Positions 8,768-18,162 of a stretch of 64,000 bases of DNA are shown here, one piece after another. Within the stretch, counting starts at the first letter, position 1, and each line of letters starts with the position of its first letter. This stretch comes from Bradyrhizobium forestalis (lineage in GTDB: Bacteria > Pseudomonadota > Alphaproteobacteria > Rhizobiales > Xanthobacteraceae), in NCBI RefSeq assembly GCF_002795245.1, contig NZ_PGVG01000008.1, positions 124,001 through 188,000 of the forward strand, given 5' to 3'. A model generated the notes under the pieces. It did not search any database, was not told the origin of the DNA, and saw only the letters and a program-made list of their open reading frames with translations. The position numbers and the translations under genes were made by a program.

Positions 8768-9741
8768 CCAAACTCGTCGAGATATCAGGCCTCAACATCC
8801 GCTTCACCGGCGAGCGCACGGTCTATGCCGTGAACGACCTCAGCCTGTCGCTCGGCAACAGCGAGGTGCTGGGCCTGCTCGGCGAATCCGGTTCGGGCAA
8901 GAGCGTGACCTTGCGTGCGCTGATGCGGCTGTTGCCGAAGAAGCGCACGCAGATCTCGGGCACGGTCAACGTGATGGGACAGGACGTGCTCGCCATGAAC
9001 GACGAGCAGCTGTCGTCGTTTCGCGGCCAGACCGTGTCGATGATCTTCCAGGAGCCCGCGCTCGCGCTCGATCCGGTCTATACCATCGGCGCGCAGATCG
9101 CCGAGAGCGTGGTGCGCCATGAAGGCAAGAGCTTTGCCGAAGGGCGGGCGAGGGCGCTCGAAATGCTCGAGGTCGTGCGCATTCCCTCGGCGAAACGCCG
9201 CCTCGATGCCTATCCGCACGAGATGTCCGGCGGCATGCGCCAGCGCGCGATGATCGCGCTGGCGCTCGCCTGCCGGCCAAAAATCCTGCTGGCGGACGAG
9301 CCGACCACGGCGCTCGATGCCACCGTGCAGATCCAGATCCTGTTGCTGCTGCGCGAGCTGCAGCGCGAGTTCGGCATGTCCGTCATCTTCGTCACCCACG
9401 ACATCGGGGTCGCCATCGAGATTTGCGACCGCGTCGCGGTGATGTATGCCGGCCAGATCGTGGAGCAGGGCACGCTTCGCGACATCGTCCGTTCGCCGGT
9501 GCATCCCTACGCCAAGGGCCTGCTCGCCTCCACCATCCACGGCGCCAAGCGCGGGGCGCGGTTGGAAACGATCCCTGGTACCCCGCCCTCGCTGGCCGAA
9601 AGGCCCCACAACTGCTCCTTCGCCCCCCGCTGCAAGCTCGCCGAGCCGCGTTGCCTGGAGCAACTGCCTGCGAATGTGGAGGTCGGCCCGGGGCGGGCGG
9701 CGCGGTGCGTGCTGGCGGAGCCCGTCACCGCGGTGTCATAG
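8764..9741 (+). CDS. oligopeptide-type ABC transporter ATP-binding protein, DppD/OppD type
   Basis: A 325-residue ATPase. Walker A is GESGSGKS (40-47), Q-loop [11 protein letters not shown], signature MSGGMRQR (154-161) and Walker B ILLADE (174-179). The C-terminal extension includes [15 protein letters not shown]. The ATG overlaps the amidase stop (ATGA). A 434-codon in-frame upstream extension exists but is only the amidase gene read in another frame. It pairs with the DppF-type subunit at 6103; the usual D-before-F order is reversed and split by the amidase genes. Confidence 0.92.
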   Translation: MTKLVEISGLNIRFTGERTVYAVNDLSLSLGNSEVLGLLGESGSGKSVTLRALMRLLPKKRTQISGTVNVMGQDVLAMNDEQLSSFRGQTVSMIFQEPALALDPVYTIGAQIAESVVRHEGKSFAEGRARALEMLEVVRIPSAKRRLDAYPHEMSGGMRQRAMIALALACRPKILLADEPTTALDATVQIQILLLLRELQREFGMSVIFVTHDIGVAIEICDRVAVMYAGQIVEQGTLRDIVRSPVHPYAKGLLASTIHGAKRGARLETIPGTPPSLAERPHNCSFAPRCKLAEPRCLEQLPANVEVGPGRAARCVLAEPVTAVS

Positions 9742-9852
9742 TTTCGGACGAGTTGACCCAGGCTGCGGCAACGCGAGCCTCGTCATACCATTCACACCCC
9801 ATTCATCCCGGTTCCCGTTCCATGGCTGCGTTCACGGAGAGGGACCTCACTT

Positions 9853-10122
9853 ATGTACATTTCCAACGAAGGCCTGCTCGTCATCCTGTTCGTTGGCCTG
9901 GTCGCCGGCTGGCTTGCCGGCAAGGTGGTGCGCGGGACCGGGTTCGGCATCATCGGCGACATCGTGGTCGGCATCGCCGGCGCGCTGGTGGCGAGCTTCC
10001 TGTTTCCGAAGCTCGGCATTCGGCTCGGCACCGGCCTGGTATCCGAGATCGTTTATTCAGCGATCGGCGCGGTCATCCTGCTGCTGGTGGTGCGGCTGGT
10101 GCGCGGCGGCGGCCGGCTCTAG
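9853..10122 (+). CDS. GlsB/YeaQ/YmgE-family membrane protein
   Basis: An 89-residue hydrophobic protein with three predicted membrane helices and the family pattern GLVAGWLAGKVVRG near residue 15 and GDIVVGIAGALVASFLFPKL in the middle. This is the transglycosylase-associated (Tag) family of small stress-responsive inner-membrane proteins; biochemical function is not settled. GAGAGGGA lies upstream of the ATG. It is followed by a GC-rich hairpin (about 10151-10180) without a T run. Confidence 0.88.
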   Translation: MYISNEGLLVILFVGLVAGWLAGKVVRGTGFGIIGDIVVGIAGALVASFLFPKLGIRLGTGLVSEIVYSAIGAVILLLVVRLVRGGGRL

Positions 10123-10383
10123 CCGGCCGCTCGGTTCGATCGATCGGAACTTGCCGCCTCTCCTTCGCTGGGGAGGGCGGCAGCCTCTGCACCAAAAAGC
10201 CGCAAAGACTGTGAAATACCGGACTTGCGTGTGCGGCCGTCAGGGGTAGATGTGGCCCGTCAGCGTTCTGGATGAACTCGGCTGCGTTGGACGCAGAGTG
10301 AACAGGATGTTAATCGGGGGCGAGTACCCTGAATTGCCCGTGAAATCAGGGGCTGTGGCCCCCACCTGAAAGAGATCAGACTG

Positions 10384-12132
10384 ATGGCAGCCATCCCTGG
10401 CGTCCGCCGTTCAGAGCTCGGTGACGCCTTGCGCGCTTGTCGCACGGCATTCATCGGCGTCGGCTTGATGAGCTGCATGATCAACCTGCTCTATCTGACC
10501 GGGTCGATCTTCATGCTGGAGGTCTATGACCGGGTGCTGCCGAGCCGCAGCATTCCGACCCTGGTCGGCCTCATCATCCTCGCCAGCTTCCTCTACATGG
10601 CGCAGGGCGTGCTCGACATGATCCGCAACCGCATCCTGGGGCGGATCGGTACCGCGCTCGACGAGGCCCTCAACAAGCGCGTGTTCGACACCGTCGTGCG
10701 CCTGCCGCTCCTGGTCGGCAGCCGCAACGAGGGACTGCAGCCGCTGCGCGATCTCGACAATGTCCGCTCCTTCCTCGGCGGCATGGGCCCGAGCGCGTTC
10801 TTCGATCTGCCCTGGCTGCCGCTCTATCTCGCCATCTGCTTCGCCTTTCACGTCCTGATCGGCGTCACCGCGCTGGTCGGCGCCATCATCCTGGTCGGCT
10901 TGACGCTGGTCACCGAGTTCATGTCCCGCCAGCCGGCGAAAGAGGCGATGGGTCTTGCCGCCCAGCGCAACGATCTCGCCCAGGCCAGCCGCCGCAACGC
11001 CGAGGTCATGGTGTCCATGGGCATGGCCGGCCGGATGAACCAGCGCTGGAGCGAGGCCAACGAAAAATACCTGGCCGGCAATCAGCGGGCGAGCGACGTC
11101 GCTGGCGGTCTCGGCGCGGTCGCGAAAGTGCTGCGCATGATGCTGCAATCGGCCGTGCTCGCGGTCGGCGCCTATCTCGTCATCCACCAGGAGGCGACCG
11201 CCGGCATCATCATCGCCGGCTCGATCCTGTCCGCCCGCGCGCTCGCGCCGGTCGATCTCGCCATTGCGCACTGGAAATCCTTCGTCGCCGCGCGCCAGAG
11301 CTGGCACCGCCTCACGCGTCTATTGGAGCAGATGCCGGCGCAGACGATGCCGACCCAGTTGCAGGCGCCCACCAGCCGGCTCTCGGTCGAAGGCGTCGCC
11401 ATGGTGCCGCCCGGCGATCAGCGTCTCGTGGTGCAGGACATCACCTTCACGCTCGCCGCCGGCAACGGCCTCGGCGTGATCGGCCCGAGCGGCTCCGGCA
11501 AGTCGTCATTGATCCGCGCGCTGGTCGGGGTCTGGCAGCCGGTGCGCGGCAAGGTGCGGCTCGACGGCGCGGCGCTCGATCAATGGTCCTCCGACATGCT
11601 CGGCCGCCACATCGGCTACCTGCCGCAGGACGTCGAATTGTTCGGCGGCACCATCGCGCAGAACATCAGCCGGTTCGATCCCGCGGCGACCTCTGAAGGC
11701 ATCATCGCGGCTGCGAAGGAAGCCGGCGTGCACGAGATGATCATCAAGATGCGCGAGGGCTACAACACGCAAGTCGGCGAGCAGGGCGCTGCACTGTCGG
11801 CAGGCCAGGCGCAGCGCGTGGCGCTGGCACGCGCGCTCTACGGCAACCCCTTCCTGATCGTGCTCGACGAGCCCAACTCAAATCTCGACACCGAGGGCGA
11901 TGAGGCGCTGACCCGCGCCATCCGCTCAGCGCGCGAGCGCGGCGCCATCGTCGTCGTGGTGGCGCACCGGCCGATCGGCGTCGAGGCGGTCGACCAGATC
12001 CTGGTGCTGCGCGACGGCCGCATGCAGACGTTCGGACCGAAAGAGCAGGTGCTCGCCCAGGTGCTGCAGCCGCGCGTGACGCCGCCGGCACCGATCAAGA
12101 TCGTCAGTGAAGGCGGAGTGGCCAAATCATGA
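10384..12132 (+). CDS. type I secretion system permease/ATPase (PrtD type)
   Basis: A 582-residue exporter half-transporter. Five to six membrane helices occupy residues about 20-290, followed by an ATPase domain with Walker A GPSGSGKS (367-374), signature LSAGQAQR (471-478; the second Gly of LSGGQ is Ala) and Walker B LIVLDE (491-496). There is no N-terminal C39 peptidase domain, as in the PrtD/AprD group exporting RTX-type proteins. It pairs with the HlyD-type gene 10 bp downstream. No substrate or outer-membrane channel is in the window. Confidence 0.92.
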   Translation: MAAIPGVRRSELGDALRACRTAFIGVGLMSCMINLLYLTGSIFMLEVYDRVLPSRSIPTLVGLIILASFLYMAQGVLDMIRNRILGRIGTALDEALNKRVFDTVVRLPLLVGSRNEGLQPLRDLDNVRSFLGGMGPSAFFDLPWLPLYLAICFAFHVLIGVTALVGAIILVGLTLVTEFMSRQPAKEAMGLAAQRNDLAQASRRNAEVMVSMGMAGRMNQRWSEANEKYLAGNQRASDVAGGLGAVAKVLRMMLQSAVLAVGAYLVIHQEATAGIIIAGSILSARALAPVDLAIAHWKSFVAARQSWHRLTRLLEQMPAQTMPTQLQAPTSRLSVEGVAMVPPGDQRLVVQDITFTLAAGNGLGVIGPSGSGKSSLIRALVGVWQPVRGKVRLDGAALDQWSSDMLGRHIGYLPQDVELFGGTIAQNISRFDPAATSEGIIAAAKEAGVHEMIIKMREGYNTQVGEQGAALSAGQAQRVALARALYGNPFLIVLDEPNSNLDTEGDEALTRAIRSARERGAIVVVVAHRPIGVEAVDQILVLRDGRMQTFGPKEQVLAQVLQPRVTPPAPIKIVSEGGVAKS

Positions 12133-12142
12133 GCACAAAGTC

Positions 12143-13477
12143 ATGAGCACGATGGCCATCGGCGGCCCGAAGCCTGCCGCGAAGAAGACCGTTCGGGACT
12201 CGATCAAGTTTCACCTGCTGCTCGGACTTGGCATCGTGCTGGTCCTGGTCGTCGGCCTCGGCGGCTGGGCGTCGACCGTCTTGATCTCGGGCGCGCTGAT
12301 CGCGCCGGGCCAGATCGTGGTCGAATCCAACGTCAAGAAGGTGCAGCATCCGACCGGCGGCGTGGTCGGCGAGGTGCGCGCCCGCGACGGCGACCTGGTC
12401 AAGGCCGGCGACATCGTGGTGCGCCTCGACGACACCGTGACCAAGGCGAATCTTGCGATCGTCACCAAGAATCTCGACGCTGCGCAGGCGCGCGCGGCAC
12501 GACTGCAGGCCGAGCAGCGCGGTGTCGACAAGATCGAATTCCCGCAAAGCCTCCTCGATCGCGCCAGCGATCCCGACGTCAAGCTGCTGCTCTCCGCCGA
12601 GACCAAGCTGTTCGACGTCCGCGTCAACGGCCGCACCGGACAGAAAGCCCAGCTGCGCGAGCGCATCACGCAGCTCAACGAGGAGATCGCGGGGCTCAGC
12701 GCCCAGGAGAAGGCCAAGGATCAGGAGATCGCGCTGGTGCAGAACGAGCTCACCGGCGTGCGCGAGCTCTACGACAAGCGTCTGGTGCAGCTCTCGCGCC
12801 TGACCCAGCTCGAACGCGACTCGGCCCGTCTCAACGGCGAGCGCGCGCAGTACATCGCCTCGCGCGCCCAGGCCAAGGGCAAGATCACCGAGACCGAGCT
12901 GCAGATCATCCAGGTCGACAAGGACGTCGTGAGTGAAGTCTCCAAGGACCTGCGCGAGACCAACGACAAGATCGGTGAGCTGATCGAGCGCAAGGTCGCC
13001 GCCGAAGACCAGCTCCGCCGCGTCGACATCCGCGCGCCGCAGGACGGCATGGTGCTGCAATCGACGGTGCACACGGTCGGCGGCGTCGTCACCGCCGGCG
13101 ATACCCTGATGCTGATCGTGCCGCAGGCCGACGATCTCCAGGTCGAGGCCAAGGTCAATCCGGTCGACATCGACAAGCTCCAGATCGGCCAGAAGACGCT
13201 GCTGCGCCTCTCCGCGTTCAACCAGCGCACCACGCCCGAGCTCAACGGCGTCGTCAGCCGCGTCTCGCCCGACGTCACCACCGACCAGCGCACCGGCCAG
13301 GGCTACTACACCATCCGCGTCTCGATGCCGGCCGAAGAGGTCGCCCGGCTCGGCGACGTCAAGCTGATTCCCGGCATGCCCGTGGAAGCCTTCGTCCAGA
13401 CCGGCGACCGCACCATGCTGTCCTATCTGATGAAGCCGCTGCACGACCAGCTGATGCGCGCCTTCCGGGAGAAGTGA
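12143..13477 (+). CDS. type I secretion membrane fusion protein (HlyD/PrtE type)
   Basis: A 444-residue periplasmic adaptor. A short cytoplasmic tail, one membrane helix (about 24-46), a biotinyl-lipoyl half motif VKKVQHPTGGVVGEV, a long coiled coil (about 110-290), the second lipoyl half DIRAPQDGMVLQ, and a beta-barrel end. The start is ATG at 12143. An ATG at 12129 opens only five codons; the block TCATGAGCAC occurs at both places, a small duplication. The adaptor links the ABC exporter at 10384 to an outer-membrane channel encoded elsewhere. Confidence 0.9.
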   Translation: MSTMAIGGPKPAAKKTVRDSIKFHLLLGLGIVLVLVVGLGGWASTVLISGALIAPGQIVVESNVKKVQHPTGGVVGEVRARDGDLVKAGDIVVRLDDTVTKANLAIVTKNLDAAQARAARLQAEQRGVDKIEFPQSLLDRASDPDVKLLLSAETKLFDVRVNGRTGQKAQLRERITQLNEEIAGLSAQEKAKDQEIALVQNELTGVRELYDKRLVQLSRLTQLERDSARLNGERAQYIASRAQAKGKITETELQIIQVDKDVVSEVSKDLRETNDKIGELIERKVAAEDQLRRVDIRAPQDGMVLQSTVHTVGGVVTAGDTLMLIVPQADDLQVEAKVNPVDIDKLQIGQKTLLRLSAFNQRTTPELNGVVSRVSPDVTTDQRTGQGYYTIRVSMPAEEVARLGDVKLIPGMPVEAFVQTGDRTMLSYLMKPLHDQLMRAFREK

Positions 13478-13502
13478 CGCGCGACAGCGCGTCGTCTTTC
13501 CT

Positions 13503-13583
13503 CGTCATTGCGAGCGTAGCGAAGCAATCCAGACTGCCTCCGCGGACAGATTTCTGGATTGCTTCGCTGCGCTCGCAATGACG
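13503..13583. repeat. inverted repeat CGTCATTGCGAGCG / CGCTCGCAATGACG
   Basis: An 81-bp element with near-perfect outer arms (CGTCATTGCGAGCGTAGCGA and its complement) and the inner arms GCAATCCAG / CTGGATTGC around a short loop. A second copy is at 27508-27588. It can fold as one long hairpin and lies in the space between the HlyD-type gene and amn. Confidence 0.75.
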
Positions 13584-13639
13584 ACTTGGCTGTCAGTTTG
13601 CTATACTGCGACTGCAAACAGTAACCCGGCGGTCGAACC

Positions 13640-15109
13640 ATGCAGTCCCCTCCGTCCATCGCCACCAAATCCTTCTCCGATGCGTCCGCGGCCGTCGCCC
13701 GCCTCGAAGAGATCTACGAGCGCAACACGAAATTCCTGCGCGACCGGTTCGAGGCTTACGTCAATGGCGAAGCGATCACGACGCGGGTCCGGGCCCACTA
13801 TCCCTTCGTCCGTCTCACCACCGCGACGCATGCGCGACTGGATTCGCGTCTCGCTTATGGCTTCGTCGCCGGCCCCGGCGTGCACGAGACCAGCGTCACG
13901 CGGCCGGATCTGTTCCGCAGCTATCTCACCGAGCAGATCGGGCTCCTGATCCAGAACCATGGCGTTCCCGTCGAGATCGGCGAGTCCGCCGAGCCGATTC
14001 CGATCCACTTCGCCTATCGCCGCGACATCAACATCGAAGCCGCCATCACGACCAGCGAGAGCTCCGCCGTCACGCGGTCGCTGCGCGACGCGTTCGACGT
14101 GCCTGATCTCGCGACGATGGACGATTCGATTGCAGACGGCACCTTCGAGCTCCAGCCGGGGGCGCCCGAACCGCTGTCCCTGTTCCGCGCCGCCCGCGTC
14201 GATTACTCGTTGCGCCGGCTCTATCACTACACCGGCACCGACCCCGAATATTTCCAGAACTTCGTGATCTTCACCAACTACCAGTTCTATGTCGACGCCT
14301 TCGCGCAACTCTGCCAGCAGCGGCTTCAGTCCGGCGAGGCCGGCCTCGAAGCCTTTGTCGCGCCGGGCAACGTCATCACAAGCAGTGGTGGAGCAATCAG
14401 CGGCATGGCGCCCCTGCGCGCACCGCAGATGCCGGCCTTCCACCTGGTCGCACCCGGCTATCGCGGCATCACTCTGATCAACATCGGCACCGGTCCGTCC
14501 AATGCGCGCAACGTCACCGACCACGTCGCCGTGCTGCGCCCGCATGCCTGGCTGATGCTCGGCCATTGCGCGGGCCTGCGCAACACGCAGCGGCTCGGCG
14601 ACTATGTGCTCGCGCACGGCTATGTCCGCGAGGACCATGTGCTCGATCGCGAGTTGCCGCTGTGGGTGCCGATCCCGGCGCTGGCCGAGATGCAGGTCGC
14701 GCTCGAGGAGGCGGTCGAGGACGTCACGGGGCTTGAAGGTTTCGAGCTCAAGCGCCTGATGCGCACCGGCACGGTGGCGAGCGTCGACAACCGCAACTGG
14801 GAGATTTCCGGGCCTGAAGTGATCCGCCGCCTGTCGCAATCGCGCGCGGTCGCGCTCGATATGGAATCGGCTGCCATCGCCGCCAACGGCTACCGCTTCC
14901 GCGTTCCCTACGGCACGCTGCTCTGCGTCTCCGACAAGCCGCTGCACGGTGAGATCAAGCTCGCCGGCATGGCCAGCGAATTCTACCGCCGCCGCGTCGG
15001 TCAGCATCTCGAGATCGGCCTGAAGGCGCTGGAGCGGCTCAAGCAGCAGGAATCGGAGCGGTTGCATTCGCGCAAGCTTCGCAGCTTTGCCGAAGTGGCG
15101 TTCCAGTAA
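13640..15109 (+). CDS. amn: AMP nucleosidase
   Basis: A 489-residue protein that by homology hydrolyses AMP to adenine and ribose 5-phosphate in the cytoplasm (purine salvage and AMP balance). The N-terminal AMP nucleosidase domain (ARLEEIYERNTKFLRDRFEA, about 20-180) precedes a phosphorylase-like catalytic domain with HLVAPGYRGITLINIGTGPS and the base-binding VALDMESAAIAANG near residue 410. Length fits the bacterial enzyme (about 480-490). ATG at 13640. It is monocistronic, between a palindromic repeat and a secreted TPR protein. Confidence 0.93.
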   Translation: MQSPPSIATKSFSDASAAVARLEEIYERNTKFLRDRFEAYVNGEAITTRVRAHYPFVRLTTATHARLDSRLAYGFVAGPGVHETSVTRPDLFRSYLTEQIGLLIQNHGVPVEIGESAEPIPIHFAYRRDINIEAAITTSESSAVTRSLRDAFDVPDLATMDDSIADGTFELQPGAPEPLSLFRAARVDYSLRRLYHYTGTDPEYFQNFVIFTNYQFYVDAFAQLCQQRLQSGEAGLEAFVAPGNVITSSGGAISGMAPLRAPQMPAFHLVAPGYRGITLINIGTGPSNARNVTDHVAVLRPHAWLMLGHCAGLRNTQRLGDYVLAHGYVREDHVLDRELPLWVPIPALAEMQVALEEAVEDVTGLEGFELKRLMRTGTVASVDNRNWEISGPEVIRRLSQSRAVALDMESAAIAANGYRFRVPYGTLLCVSDKPLHGEIKLAGMASEFYRRRVGQHLEIGLKALERLKQQESERLHSRKLRSFAEVAFQ

Positions 15110-15229
15110 AGGACAACAGAGCTGTCGTACGAACGCTGACGTCTCCGTGAGCGCAACGTCCCGGAATATTGTTGCAAGCGCAGGGGTTATCACCTCGTCC
15201 GGGGCCGCTCGAAGCAGTAGGAGACAGAC

Positions 15230-15844
15230 ATGATCACAGCGATGATCAGACTCGTCGCGCTGGGTACGTTTGCGGCAGCCTTGCTGAGCTTGCCGGCCTT
15301 TGCCGCCGGAGGCGGCGGTGGTGGAGGCGGTGGAGGCGGCCTCAGCTCCACGGATCCGTATGCCGGGGCCTATTCGGATCAGAAGCCGCAGCCAACCTAT
15401 CCGAAGCGCCCGGACACCAAGTCCACCCACAAGGGTAAGAAGCCGAACAACCAGTCCAGCATCGACGATCCCGCATTCGCGGCCGGCTATCGTATGGCCT
15501 ATGACACGATCTACCAGCGCAACGACTATGCGGCCGCGATCGCGCAATTGACGTCACTTGGCCATGACGATCATCCGAACGTCGCCAACCTGATCGGGTA
15601 TTCCTATCGCAAGCTCGGCGACTACGAGCAGGCCCAGGCCTGGTACGAGCGCGCATTGAAGGCAGATCCGAACCACGTGCTGACGTGGCAATATTATGGA
15701 CTGTGGCAGCTCGAGCGCGGCAATCGCGAGCAAGCGCTCTATCACCTTGGCCGAATTGCATCGATCTGCGGAACCGATTGCGAGGAGTATCGATCGCTGG
15801 CCGCGGCGCTCGATAAGCCGACCGGCACGGCGCTCGTCTACTGA
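15230..15844 (+). CDS. secreted tetratricopeptide-repeat protein with a polyglycine run
   Basis: A 204-residue protein with a signal peptide (about 1-26, cleaved near LPAFAA), then eleven consecutive Gly (27-37), a Pro/Lys-rich linker (50-75), and two TPR-like units (about 115-180, with NLIGYSYRKLGDYEQAQAWY and YGLWQLERGNREQAL). TAGGAGA precedes the ATG. It is probably a periplasmic scaffold; its partner is unknown. Two Cys near the C-terminus (CGTDC) may form a disulfide. Confidence 0.8.
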   Translation: MITAMIRLVALGTFAAALLSLPAFAAGGGGGGGGGGGLSSTDPYAGAYSDQKPQPTYPKRPDTKSTHKGKKPNNQSSIDDPAFAAGYRMAYDTIYQRNDYAAAIAQLTSLGHDDHPNVANLIGYSYRKLGDYEQAQAWYERALKADPNHVLTWQYYGLWQLERGNREQALYHLGRIASICGTDCEEYRSLAAALDKPTGTALVY

Positions 15845-15980
15845 AGCTGAAGAGCAGCCGGGTCATTGAGCCGCGCTGCTGATGGGCTTCGGATGATAGC
15901 CATGTCCTTTGGTTCGGATAGTGACAAGGCGTCAGATTTTCAGCATTGTCCCGTTCGGGGGGTACGAACGGGACAATTGG

Positions 15981-16256
15981 ATGCCGCTGACGCGCGACAA
16001 GATCATCGGCCATGACCTTGAACGGCTGGCCTTTCGCTTCACCATGCTGAACGACGGCGATGTGGTGCAGTGCCAGATCAGCGACGCCGCGATGGACGAG
16101 CTCGCGGGCATGCAGGGCACCGAAAGCAGTGCGCGTCAAGCGCAATTCCTGTCGCTGCGCGAGACCATCGAGCGGATCGCGTCAGATCTCTACGACGAGG
16201 CGCCGCGATTTCCGGGCTATGTGGTGCGGATTTTCATGCGGCATTTGGGACGGTAG
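15981..16256 (+). CDS. DUF1488-family small protein
   Basis: A 91-residue soluble protein starting MPLTRDKIIGHDLERLAFRF and ending RFPGYVVRIFMRHLGR, matching the DUF1488 pattern of an N-terminal F-x-F strand and acidic helix. The frame continues upstream to a TTG at 15909, but family members begin close to the chosen ATG. No good ribosome site is visible for either start, so the start is uncertain. Function unknown. Confidence 0.65.
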   Translation: MPLTRDKIIGHDLERLAFRFTMLNDGDVVQCQISDAAMDELAGMQGTESSARQAQFLSLRETIERIASDLYDEAPRFPGYVVRIFMRHLGR

Positions 16257-16297
16257 CTGTCGCTCCATATTCCGCCGTCATCGCTCCCCACTCTCCG

Positions 16298-16402
16298 CTG
16301 TCATGCCCCGGCTTGACCGGGGCATCCAGTACGCCGCGGCCCGTCGATTCAATCATAGCCGCCTCGGAGTACTGGATCGCCCGGTCAAGCCGGGCGATGA
16401 CA
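16298..16402. repeat. palindromic repeat, CGGCTTGACCGGG family
   Basis: Outer arms CTGTCATGCCCCGGCTTGAC and GGTCAAGCCGGGCGATGACA are imperfect inverted copies, with the inner pair CATCCAGTACGCCGCGGC / GGAGTACTGGATCGCCC. Other copies are at 26911-27020 and 29192-29295, and a shortened one at 35812-35872. Confidence 0.7.
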
Positions 16403-16451
16403 GCAGTGTTGGTAGCGGGGCTATCCCGGCTCACTTCATCCGTGCCGCCGC

Positions 16452-16934
16452 TCACCCCTCCAGCTTCCTCAGCAGCAACCTTAGCGCCGTCGCCGCGAAC
16501 ATCTGCATGTTGGCGAGCCGGTCATTGCTATCAGTCTCCAGCGTCATCACCTCTGACGCAGGCCCCGCAATCGCCATACAGCTATGGCCGGCGGCATCGC
16601 CGTAGCGGTTGCCGGCGGGGCCGGCGGCGCCGGTCTCGGACAGGCCCCAGTCGCAATTGAAGCGGCTGCGCATCTGCTCGGCCAGCAGCTTTGCATAAGG
16701 CTCCGAGGACGACCGAAAGCCCTTCATTCCTTCGTCCGAAATATCCATCAGCACGCGCCTGGCATCGCGGGTGTAGACCACGGCGCCGCCGAGGAAATAG
16801 GCGGATGCGCCGGGCACCGCGAGCAGGCTGGCCGCGATCAGGCCGCCGGCTGATGATTCCGCAACCGCAATGGTCTGTTTGCGCGCGATCAGTTGTGCTG
16901 CAACCTGTTCCGCGATGCCGACGAGCTCTTTCAT
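16452..16934 (-). CDS. CinA C-terminal family protein (nicotinamide-nucleotide amidase type)
   Basis: A 160-residue stand-alone CinA C-terminal domain (PF02464, PncC type), which in characterised members deamidates NMN to NaMN for pyridine-nucleotide recycling. Visible motifs are IAVAESSAGGLIAASLL (family AESCTGG, here with Ser-Ala instead of Cys-Thr) and LSETGAAGPAGN. The ATG at 16934 is preferred over an upstream frame extension because GAGGGG lies 7-12 bases before it. The altered AES motif makes enzymatic activity less certain. Confidence 0.75.
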   Translation of the reverse strand: MKELVGIAEQVAAQLIARKQTIAVAESSAGGLIAASLLAVPGASAYFLGGAVVYTRDARRVLMDISDEGMKGFRSSSEPYAKLLAEQMRSRFNCDWGLSETGAAGPAGNRYGDAAGHSCMAIAGPASEVMTLETDSNDRLANMQMFAATALRLLLRKLEG

Positions 16935-17078
16935 TCTGTACCCCTCATTCCTTCGCAACCGAGCTCAGCCTTCCTAGCATATGACAGCAGGCTTGGCCGA
17001 GTTGCGGGCGGCGGGCAGGCCTGCTTGAATGGCAGGTACAAGAACTGACATGCGAGGAAACGTGAGAAGGGAGACGTG

Positions 17079-18137
17079 ATGGCGTCCCTGATCGCCTGCG
17101 GCATCGATTGCGACGTGCATCCGGCCGTGCCGCATCTGACCAGCCTGCTGCCGTTCCTGAACGACTATTGGCGCGATCAGGTGACGACGCGCGGCATGGT
17201 CGACCTCGTCTCGCAATCCTATCCGCAAAATTCGCCGATCACGGCGCGGCCGGACTGGCGGCCCGAGACCGGCAAACCCGGCGAAAGTCTGGAAGCCATG
17301 CAGCGCCATGTGCTTGATCCCTTCCAGCTCAAGCATGCCATCTGTAATCCGCTCTACGGCGTACAGATGGTGTTTTCCGAGGACATGCAGGCCGCCTTCT
17401 GCCGCGCGCTGAACGATTGGCTGGCGAAGGAGTGGCTCGATCGCGACGCGCGGCTGCGTGGCTCCATCGTGATTCCTACGCAAAGCATCGAGAAGGCCGT
17501 CGCCGAGATCGAGCGCTGCGCACAGGACAAGCGCTTCGTGCAAGTGCTCATGCTGGTGATGGGCGATACGCCGCTCGGCAAACGCGCGCTGTGGCCGATC
17601 TATGAGGCCGCGGAACGTCTGGAACTCCCGGTCGGCATCCACGCCGGTTCCGCCTATCACAATCCGCCGACCGCCGTGGGCTGGGGGTCCTATCACATCG
17701 AGGATTATGTCGGTCAGGCCCAGGCGTTCCAGGCCCAGCTCACCAGCCTGATCGTCGAGGGCGTGTTCGCCAGATATCCGCGGCTGAAGATGGTGATGCT
17801 GGAGTCCGGCGTCTCCTGGATCGCGTCCTATCTCTGGCGCCTGCACAAGTTCTGGCGCGGGGTGCGGATGGAGACACCGTGGGTCGATCGCGCGCCGCTA
17901 GAGATTGTGCGCAGCAACATCCGCTTCTCGTTACAGCCATTTGATGCGCCGCCGGAACCCGAGACATTAATTCGCCTGTTTGAGCATATGCAGTCGGACG
18001 AATTGGTCTTATTCTCCACGGACTATCCGCACTGGCAGTTCGACGCCCAGGACGCGCTGCCCGAAGGTCTGTCCCCCGATCTCGTGCGCAAGATCATGAT
18101 CGACAATCCCCATGCAACCTATCCCCGCCTGACGTGA
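17079..18137 (+). CDS. amidohydrolase family protein (ACMSD-like), copy 1
   Basis: A 352-residue Amidohydro_2 (PF04909) TIM-barrel hydrolase/decarboxylase. Metal-site elements are CDVHP (residues 9-13), VGIHAGSAYHNPP in the middle and FSTDYPHW near the C-terminus, where the Asp is the family's conserved catalytic ligand. AGAAGGGAG precedes the ATG. It is first of three probably co-transcribed genes (next start 25 bp downstream). It is clearly related to the next gene, so the pair may form a hetero-oligomer or act on successive substrates. Confidence 0.85.
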   Translation: MASLIACGIDCDVHPAVPHLTSLLPFLNDYWRDQVTTRGMVDLVSQSYPQNSPITARPDWRPETGKPGESLEAMQRHVLDPFQLKHAICNPLYGVQMVFSEDMQAAFCRALNDWLAKEWLDRDARLRGSIVIPTQSIEKAVAEIERCAQDKRFVQVLMLVMGDTPLGKRALWPIYEAAERLELPVGIHAGSAYHNPPTAVGWGSYHIEDYVGQAQAFQAQLTSLIVEGVFARYPRLKMVMLESGVSWIASYLWRLHKFWRGVRMETPWVDRAPLEIVRSNIRFSLQPFDAPPEPETLIRLFEHMQSDELVLFSTDYPHWQFDAQDALPEGLSPDLVRKIMIDNPHATYPRLT

Positions 18138-18162
18138 GCCCGCTGCCAAAGGAGGCAAGGCG

